Of a stretch of DNA of 9,851 nt, positions 5,206-9,851 are shown in pieces; position 1 is the stretch's first letter, and every line of letters begins with the position of its first letter. The DNA lies in the NCBI GenBank assembly GCA_002394235.1, contig DGTF01000007.1, positions 1 to 9,851 of the forward strand, read 5' to 3'. The translations under genes and the position numbers were made by a program. The notes beneath the pieces are model-generated. The model made no database searches. It had not been told where the DNA came from and was given only the letters and a program-made list of their open reading frames with translations. Source of the DNA: Eubacterium sp. UBA4343 (GTDB lineage: Bacteria > Bacillota > Clostridia > Lachnospirales > Lachnospiraceae).

Positions 5206-6285
5206 ATGATGAGAATTGGTATGTTGACAAGCGGAGGCGACTGTCAGGCTCTGAATGCTACTATGCGGGGCGTAGTTAAGGGCCTGGCGAATAATCTGGA
5301 TGAGCTGGAAGTCTATGGTTTTATGAATGGATACAAGGGCCTCATCTACGGCGATTACCGGATGCTGACAGATCACGATTTTTCCGGTATTCTTACCCGC
5401 GGCGGTACAATTCTCGGTACATCCCGTCAGCCGTTCAAACTGATGAGAGAGCCGGATGAGAATGGCCTCGACAAGGTGGAAGCCATGAAGCAGAACTATT
5501 ACAAGCTCCGCCTCGACTGCCTGGTGATTCTCGGCGGAAACGGAACCCAGAAGACCGCAAATCTTCTCCGTGAAGAAGGCTTGAACATCATTCATCTTCC
5601 GAAAACGATTGATAATGACATCTACGGAACAGATATGACCTTCGGCTTTTACAGCGCGGTGGACATTGCGACAAACGCGATTGACTGCATTCATACGACG
5701 GCATCCTCTCACAACAGGGTTTTCATTGTAGAAGTGATGGGGCATAAGGTAGGCTGGCTGACTCTTTACGCAGGAATTGCCAGCGGCGCGGATGTGATTC
5801 TGATCCCGGAAATCCCTTACGACATCAGCAAGATCATCGATGCAATCAACAAGCGGAAGATGCGCGGAAGCGGATTTACCATTCTTGCGGTTGCCGAAGG
5901 AGCGATTCCGAAGGAGATCGCCGCTCTTCCAAAGAAGGAAGCCAAGAAGAAAATGGCGGAAATCGCGAAGCAGTTCCCGTCAATTTCTTATAAAATCGCT
6001 GATGATATCTTCAAGGAGACCGGCATGGAAATCCGTGTGACGGTTCCCGGCCATATGCAGAGAGGAGGAAGCCCCTGCGCATATGACCGAATCCTTTCCA
6101 CGAGAATCGGATCCGAGGCAGCCAAGCTGATCCTTGAAAGACAGTACGGTTATATGGTTGCGCTCGTCAACGGAAAGATCAAGAAGATACCGCTTGAGGA
6201 TGTTGCAGGCAAGCTTAAGACGGTTGATCCGTCATGCCAGGAAATCAGCGACGCGAAGCGGATCGGAATCTCCTTCGGAGACTGA
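5206..6285 (+). CDS. pfk: 6-phosphofructokinase, clostridial GGNGT type
   Basis: Encodes 359 residues. It phosphorylates fructose 6-phosphate to fructose 1,6-bisphosphate, the committed step of glycolysis. Visible blocks are MLTSGGDCQALNATMRG (nucleotide loop, from residue 6), RGGTILGTSR (65-74), LGGNGTQKTA (109-118), LPKTIDNDI (131-139, catalytic base Asp136), EVMGHKVGWLTLYAGIASGAD, PEIPYD and VPGHMQRGGSPCAYDR. Gly113 corresponds to the Gly104 that favours ATP in E. coli numbering, while Lys133 corresponds to Lys124, seen in PPi-dependent and some ATP-dependent enzymes, so the phosphoryl donor is not certain; ATP is more likely. Asn112 replaces the Asp that binds Mg in the E. coli enzyme. 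ATG 5206 follows AGGAAAGGA 5190-5198; a GTG at 5161 would add 15 unlike residues. Its 3' end is duplicated at 6301-6347. Confidence 0.95.
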   Translation: MMRIGMLTSGGDCQALNATMRGVVKGLANNLDELEVYGFMNGYKGLIYGDYRMLTDHDFSGILTRGGTILGTSRQPFKLMREPDENGLDKVEAMKQNYYKLRLDCLVILGGNGTQKTANLLREEGLNIIHLPKTIDNDIYGTDMTFGFYSAVDIATNAIDCIHTTASSHNRVFIVEVMGHKVGWLTLYAGIASGADVILIPEIPYDISKIIDAINKRKMRGSGFTILAVAEGAIPKEIAALPKKEAKKKMAEIAKQFPSISYKIADDIFKETGMEIRVTVPGHMQRGGSPCAYDRILSTRIGSEAAKLILERQYGYMVALVNGKIKKIPLEDVAGKLKTVDPSCQEISDAKRIGISFGD

Positions 6286-6347
6286 TGCGCGGTAATCTGA
6301 AAAATCAGTGACGCGAAGCGGATCGGAATCCTTTTTGGAGACTGATG
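6241..6347 (+). repeat. In-frame tandem duplication of the pfk 3' end (60-bp period)
   Basis: The last 45 coding bases of pfk including TGA (from 6241) recur at 6301-6347 with an exact 60-bp offset and about six differences in 47 bases. The second copy reads KISDAKRIGILFGD plus TGA in the same frame, against EISDAKRIGISFGD plus TGA in the gene. The intervening 13 bases are less similar. The duplicate lies after the pfk stop and is not translated as part of it. Confidence 0.88.
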
Positions 6348-6378
6348 TCCGACTATCACAGAGAATAGAAAAGGAAAA

Positions 6379-6430
6379 TGCTCCCGCTGGCGGGCCGGCA
6401 GAGATGCCGCTCCGACGGGAGCAATTTATC
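6379..6430 (+). terminator. Probable intrinsic terminator after pfk
   Basis: TGCTCCCG at 6379-6386 pairs perfectly with CGGGAGCA at 6416-6423, and an inner CGGC/GCCG hairpin (6396-6399 with 6406-6409) caps it. After one A-A mismatch the stem could continue through AAA 6375-6377 with TTT 6425-6427. The tail aatttatcgttt is only moderately T-rich. It lies between pfk and the dnaX operon, so it would separate the two units. Confidence 0.6.
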
Positions 6431-6472
6431 GTTTCGACCGAAGTGTGCAACAGGTATTTAAGGAGTATTTGA

Positions 6473-8128
6473 ATGAGCTATACTGCTCTGTATCGAAAGT
6501 TCCGGCCGACTACCTTCGATGAGGTAAAGGGTCAGGATCATATCGTCACGACATTAAAGAACCAGCTGAAGGCAGGGAGAATTGGTCATGCCTACCTGTT
6601 CTGCGGAACCCGTGGTACCGGCAAGACAACCGTCGCAAAAATTCTCGCGAGGGCGGTAAACTGCGAATCCCCGCGGGAGGACGGAAGTCCGTGCAATGAG
6701 TGCGAAACCTGCAGGGAGATTCTGAATGGAACCTCGGGCAATGTGATTGAAATAGACGCGGCTTCCAATAACGGCGTGGATAACATCCGGGAAATCCGTG
6801 AGGAGGTTCAGTACCGGCCAACAAGGGGCAGATACAAGGTTTACATCATTGACGAGGTGCACATGCTTTCCACCGGTGCGTTTAATGCTCTGCTGAAGAC
6901 ACTGGAGGAGCCGCCGGAATATGTGATTTTTATTCTTGCTACGACAGAGGTCAACAAGATCCCGGTTACAATTCTTTCCAGGTGTCAGAGATATAATTTC
7001 CACCGCATTACGATCGACACGATTGCGTCCAGACTGCAGGAGCTTCTGCAAAAGGAGGGTGTAGAGGCGGAGGAAAAAGCCATCCGCTATGTGGCGAAAG
7101 CTGCCGACGGCTCTATGCGTGACGCCCTGAGTCTGCTGGATCAGTGTATCGCTTTTTATCTCGGAGAAAAGCTTACCTATGAAAAAGTTCTCGATGTGCT
7201 GGGAACGGTCGACACAGAGGTATTCAGCAGACTTCTGCGAAGGGTTATTGATGGCGACGCTTCGGGAGCCATCCGGATTCTCAATGAGATGGTCCGCAAC
7301 GGCAAGGAGATGGGGCAGCTGGTGACAGACTTCACATGGTATCTGCGAAACCTGATGCTGGTTCAGAATTCGGAAGATCTGGAGGATGTTCTTGATGTCT
7401 CCGCGGAGAATCTCAGACAGCTGAAGGAAGAAAGCACAATGATTGACAGCAACGGTCTGATGCGGTACATTCGTATATTGTCAGACCTGAGCAATCAGCT
7501 TCGTTTTGCCTCGCAGAAGCAGATCCTGACGGAAACTGCTCTGATCCGGCTCTGCAGGCCGCAGATGGATACGGATCTGTCCGGTGTGCTGGACCGGATT
7601 CGTCAGCTGGAGAAGAAAATGGAAAGCGGGACATTTGTACAGGCAGCTCCCGCCGGTTCCGCCGGGGAAGCGGCAAATATGCCTGAGAGAGGAACAAATC
7701 CGGAAACTCCGGAAAAGCCTGCCGCTGTCAGGGCCGCGCCGGAAGATCTGCGACGGATCCGTGCAGAATGGAAAAAAATTGCGGGAATGACCCGTGAACC
7801 TCTGCATGCCTACCTGGAAAAGGCAATTCCCAAATATGACAGTGCCGGTGACAGCAATGTGCTGTATCTGTCCATGGAGGATGATATCAGCCGCACACAG
7901 GTAAATGACGAGTCCCGCAAGGAAGAACTGAAGGCGGTCATTCGTGAGCTGACCGGCAGGGAGGTCGAGATTGAAGCCGTCGCGCCGGATGAGGGCGGTG
8001 ATAAGAAACTGGCGGATATACCGGTTGAGGAGATGCTGGAGGCAGAGATCCAGGGTATCCCGATCGAAGAGGAAGATGATGAAGACGGTGAGGAACCGTA
8101 CGATTATGAAGGAGGCTCCTATGAGTAA
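6473..8128 (+). CDS. dnaX: DNA polymerase III subunit gamma/tau
   Basis: Encodes 551 residues, the clamp-loader ATPase that loads the beta clamp and couples the replisome. Domains in order: AAA+ core with Walker A GTRGTGKT (45-52), zinc module Cys64/74/77/80, DAASNNGVDNIREI (95-108), Walker B VYIIDEVHM (Asp127-Glu128), LEEPP, and SRCQRYNF with the sensor/arginine finger; then the lid and collar domains to about residue 370; then a variable linker rich in Ala, Pro and Glu; then a C-terminal part ending in a very acidic tail (EEEDDEDGEEP). ATG 6473 is preceded by AAGGAG 6460-6465 at seven bases. It heads a tight operon: ybaB starts eight bases before its stop. A run of seven A at 7772-7778 (codons 434-436) is followed by a small hairpin; slippage there would end translation at 7797 and give a gamma-like short form of about 441 residues, which is conjecture. 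Confidence 0.97.
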   Translation: MSYTALYRKFRPTTFDEVKGQDHIVTTLKNQLKAGRIGHAYLFCGTRGTGKTTVAKILARAVNCESPREDGSPCNECETCREILNGTSGNVIEIDAASNNGVDNIREIREEVQYRPTRGRYKVYIIDEVHMLSTGAFNALLKTLEEPPEYVIFILATTEVNKIPVTILSRCQRYNFHRITIDTIASRLQELLQKEGVEAEEKAIRYVAKAADGSMRDALSLLDQCIAFYLGEKLTYEKVLDVLGTVDTEVFSRLLRRVIDGDASGAIRILNEMVRNGKEMGQLVTDFTWYLRNLMLVQNSEDLEDVLDVSAENLRQLKEESTMIDSNGLMRYIRILSDLSNQLRFASQKQILTETALIRLCRPQMDTDLSGVLDRIRQLEKKMESGTFVQAAPAGSAGEAANMPERGTNPETPEKPAAVRAAPEDLRRIRAEWKKIAGMTREPLHAYLEKAIPKYDSAGDSNVLYLSMEDDISRTQVNDESRKEELKAVIRELTGREVEIEAVAPDEGGDKKLADIPVEEMLEAEIQGIPIEEEDDEDGEEPYDYEGGSYE

Positions 8129-8471
8129 AAGAGGCGGATTTCAGGGCGGAATGCCCGGAAACATGAATAATCTGATGAAGCAGGCACAGCGGATGCAGCG
8201 CAAGCTTGAGGAACAGGCAAAGGAGATGGAGACCAGAGAGTTTACGTCTGCTGCGGGAGGCGGAGCGGTCAAGGTAACGGTTACCGGGAAAAGAGAGGTA
8301 ACAAAGGTTGAGATTGACCCGGAGGCGGTTGATCCCGAGGACGTGGAGATGTTGGAAGATCTGATCGTCGCTGCGACGAACGAGGCCCTGCGTCAGGTAG
8401 AGACTGCGCAGGCTGAGCAGATGGGAAGCATCACCGGAGGCATGGGCGGCCTCGGAGGTCTTGGCTTTTAA
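8121..8471 (+). CDS. YbaB/EbfC family nucleoid-associated protein
   Basis: Encodes 116 residues, close to the roughly 105-110 aa of the family, with a Gly/Met-rich N-terminus ([15 protein letters not shown]) and a Gly-rich end. The [24 protein letters not shown] helix, the [24 protein letters not shown] strands and the [11 protein letters not shown] helix are the YbaB/EbfC signature. These dimeric proteins bind DNA and their gene is nearly always between dnaX and recR, as here. ATG 8121 overlaps the dnaX end by eight bases, with GGAGG 8111-8115 inside dnaX; TAA 8469-8471 shares its last A with the recR start, implying translational coupling. Confidence 0.96.
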   Translation: MSKRGGFQGGMPGNMNNLMKQAQRMQRKLEEQAKEMETREFTSAAGGGAVKVTVTGKREVTKVEIDPEAVDPEDVEMLEDLIVAATNEALRQVETAQAEQMGSITGGMGGLGGLGF

Positions 8472-9067
8472 TGGCGTATTACAGCGAAAATATTTCAAAG
8501 CTGATTGAACAGCTGGGAAGACTGCCGGGCATCGGGCCGAAGTCCGCGCAGAGGCTCGCGTTTTACATCATCAATATGCCGGAGGACCAGGTGAAGGAGC
8601 TGTCGGGCTCGATCATCAATGCGAAGGAGAAGGTACATTACTGCAGGATCTGCGGCAATCTGACCGACCAGGAGCTCTGCCCGATCTGCGCGGATCCGAA
8701 CCGCAACCACCGGCAGATTATGGTGGTCGAAAATACCAGAGACCTCGCGGCGTATGAGAAAACGCAGAAATACACCGGCGTTTACCATGTGCTTCAGGGA
8801 GCGATTTCCCCGATGCTCGGGATCGGTCCGGAGGATATACGGCTGAAGGAACTGATGCAGCGGCTTCAGGGGGATGTCGATGAGGTGATCATCGCGACCA
8901 ATTCCTCGCTGGAGGGAGAGACGACCGCAATGTATATCAGCAAGCTGATCAAGCCGACGGGAATACGGACGACGAGGATCGCAAGCGGTGTTCCGGTCGG
9001 GGGCGACCTGGAATATATCGATGAGGTTACGCTTCTGAGGGCCCTGGAAGGCCGGACGGAGCTCTGA
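8471..9067 (+). CDS. recR: Recombination protein RecR
   Basis: Encodes 198 residues, the standard RecR length. RecR acts with RecO (and RecF) to load RecA on single-stranded DNA at gaps during repair. The N-terminal helix-hairpin-helix [14 protein letters not shown] (18-31) binds DNA; the zinc finger has Cys58, 61, 70 and 73; the Toprim domain includes [14 protein letters not shown] and [19 protein letters not shown]; the C-terminal [27 protein letters not shown] block is intact. Its ATG overlaps the ybaB stop by one base (TAATG) and has no strong ribosome binding site of its own, so it probably depends on coupling. It is the last gene of the dnaX operon. Confidence 0.97.
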   Translation: MAYYSENISKLIEQLGRLPGIGPKSAQRLAFYIINMPEDQVKELSGSIINAKEKVHYCRICGNLTDQELCPICADPNRNHRQIMVVENTRDLAAYEKTQKYTGVYHVLQGAISPMLGIGPEDIRLKELMQRLQGDVDEVIIATNSSLEGETTAMYISKLIKPTGIRTTRIASGVPVGGDLEYIDEVTLLRALEGRTEL

Positions 9068-9074
9068 TGAGACT

Positions 9075-9104
9075 TTGAAATCGCACCCCTTTCAACAGTG
9101 TAAT
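9075..9104 (+). promoter_or_regulatory. Weak candidate promoter for the transketolase gene
   Basis: TTGAAA 9075-9080 and TGTAAT 9099-9104 are 18 bp apart. If used, the transcript would start near 9111 and its leader of about 170 nt would contain the repeat array and the hairpin at 9232-9263. Weak evidence; TATACT-like boxes inside the repeats lack a good -35. Confidence 0.3.
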
Positions 9105-9108
9105 AACC

Positions 9109-9227
9109 GGTACGATACTGCACCGCACAGGAAAGAACGGCGCTATACTGTACCGCACAGGAAAGAATGGTACGATACTGTACCAAATACGAAAAAAGGT
9201 ATGATACTGTACCATACACGATAGAAT
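9109..9227. repeat. Array of four 30-bp repeats with GGTAC...GTACC dyads
   Basis: Units start at 9109, 9139, 9169 and 9198 (spacings 30, 30, 29). The conserved core is close to GGTACGATACTGTACC, an imperfect palindrome with GGTAC and GTACC arms around six bases, followed by a less conserved purine-rich half (caggaaagaa in units 1 and 2). Units 3 and 4 have the intact or nearly intact dyad; units 1 and 2 each carry substitutions in it. The array fills the centre of the 215-bp gap between recR and the transketolase gene. Confidence 0.85.
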
Positions 9228-9231
9228 CTAC

Positions 9232-9263
9232 GGATTGCACGGCGTTTCGCGCCAAGGCAATCC
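9232..9263 (+). promoter_or_regulatory. Stable hairpin just upstream of the transketolase ribosome binding site
   Basis: GGATTGC 9232-9238 pairs with GCAATCC 9257-9263, and GGCG 9241-9244 pairs with CGCC 9250-9253 around a five-base loop, with a small internal bulge. No T-run follows, so it is not an intrinsic terminator. AGGAG at 9273-9277 begins ten bases after it. It could affect translation or mRNA stability of the next gene. Confidence 0.55.
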
Positions 9264-9282
9264 TACAGGAACAGGAGTAAAA

Positions 9283-9851
9283 ATGAAAAATCTGGAATTA
9301 CAGAAAATTGCAAATGAAGTCCGCAAGGACATCGTAACCGCCGTACATTCCGCAAAATCCGGCCATCCGGGCGGGTCTCTCGGAGCGGCGGATATTTTTA
9401 CCTATCTGTATTTTGAGGAGCTGAAGAACATTGATCCGCACGATCCGAAGAAGCCGGACCGTGACCGCTTTGTGCTTTCCAAGGGTCACTGCGCGCCGGG
9501 ACTGTACTCCGTTCTGGCGGAGAAGGGCTACTTCCCGAAGGAGGATCTCGTCACCCTCCGCCATGTGGGTTCCTATCTGCAGGGACATCCAAACATGAAC
9601 GACACTCCCGGTGTGGACATGTCTACGGGATCGCTCGGACAGGGTGTCTCCGTTGCCTGCGGAATGGCGCTCGCAGCGAAGCTGGCCGGAGAAAGCTATC
9701 ATGTATACACACTGCTCGGAGATGGTGAGTGCGAGGAGGGCGAGGTCTGGGAGGCCGCGATGTTCGCGGGCGACAAGAAGCTGGACAATCTCACCGTAAT
9801 TGTGGACTACAACAATCTCCAGATCGACGGAACCCTGGAGGAGGTCAATTC
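9283..9851 (+). CDS. Transketolase, N-terminal part (probably split-type subunit; cut by window end)
   Basis: Starts at ATG 9283, five bases after AGGAG 9273-9277, and remains open to the window end (189 codons). Transketolase moves two-carbon units between sugar phosphates in the non-oxidative pentose-phosphate pathway using thiamine diphosphate. The N-terminal [19 protein letters not shown] motif, [35 protein letters not shown] and the cofactor motif [14 protein letters not shown]...[10 protein letters not shown] are all present. The start [18 protein letters not shown] resembles the N-terminal subunit of two-gene transketolases of Clostridia (about 270-280 aa), but the part that would tell a split from a full-length protein is outside the window. 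The leader holds a repeat array and a hairpin. Confidence 0.94.
   Translation, partial: MKNLELQKIANEVRKDIVTAVHSAKSGHPGGSLGAADIFTYLYFEELKNIDPHDPKKPDRDRFVLSKGHCAPGLYSVLAEKGYFPKEDLVTLRHVGSYLQGHPNMNDTPGVDMSTGSLGQGVSVACGMALAAKLAGESYHVYTLLGDGECEEGEVWEAAMFAGDKKLDNLTVIVDYNNLQIDGTLEEVN

Noticed and set aside
6432..6460. TTTCGA / TATTTA as a dnaX promoter
   Set aside because: The -10-like box runs into the ribosome binding site, which would leave almost no leader; boxes are weak.
9109..9227. CRISPR array
   Set aside because: Units are contiguous with no unique spacers of constant length, and no cas gene is present.
9027..9255. Two - strand frames of 62 and 129 aa with repeated VQYRT/RYSIAPFF-type peptides
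   Set aside because: Their repetitive protein is only the translation of the 30-bp DNA array, and the rest is antisense to recR. No ribosome binding site.
9068..9282. Riboswitch upstream of transketolase
   Set aside because: I could not recognise any known riboswitch consensus; only repeats and one hairpin are seen.

Overview
The window looks like chromosomal DNA of an anaerobic Gram-positive Clostridia, most likely a Lachnospiraceae-type organism. The grounds are a base composition near 50 % GC, strong purine-rich ribosome binding sites, the gene order dnaX - ybaB/EbfC - recR, a large Firmicutes-type SRP RNA, a PFK of the clostridial GGNGT type, and an apparent split-type transketolase. The genus cannot be fixed from sequence reading alone. 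All protein genes lie on the + strand; only the SRP RNA is on the - strand.

Layout. 1-123: 3' end of a small protein resembling the DUF6472 group. 123-221: first copy of a 99-bp structured repeat. 291-704: cytidine deaminase (cdd). 764-862: second copy of the structured repeat. 903-1873: a PflX-like radical SAM gene broken by one missing A near 1446. 1975-2775: proC. 3023-3586: DJ-1/PfpI protein, with its 3' end repeated downstream. 3688-3945: small conserved-looking protein of unknown function. 3974-4696: HAD hydrolase. 4751-5014 (-): SRP RNA with its own strong promoter. 5206-6285: 6-phosphofructokinase with its own promoter and a duplicated tail. About 6379-6423: hairpin, possible terminator. 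6473-9067: tightly packed dnaX-ybaB-recR operon with 8-nt and 1-nt overlaps. 9109-9227: array of four 30-bp repeats. 9283 to the window end: N-terminal part of a transketolase.

Functionally this is mostly housekeeping: pyrimidine salvage, proline synthesis, glycolysis and the pentose-phosphate pathway, replication and repair (clamp-loader subunit, nucleoid-associated protein and RecR), and protein targeting. I found no phage, transposase, CRISPR, toxin-antitoxin or defence genes.

The unusual material is between the genes. The 99-bp repeat folds into two hairpin domains, and differences between its two copies preserve pairing. Several gene boundaries also carry short imperfect tandem duplications with units of 14, 20, 27, 30, 41/42 and 60 bp. 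Two of these are repeated gene 3' ends (DJ-1 and pfk), where the extra copy still reads as the same C-terminal peptide plus stop. The SRP RNA gene keeps its Firmicutes association with dnaX but is inverted and separated from dnaX by pfk.
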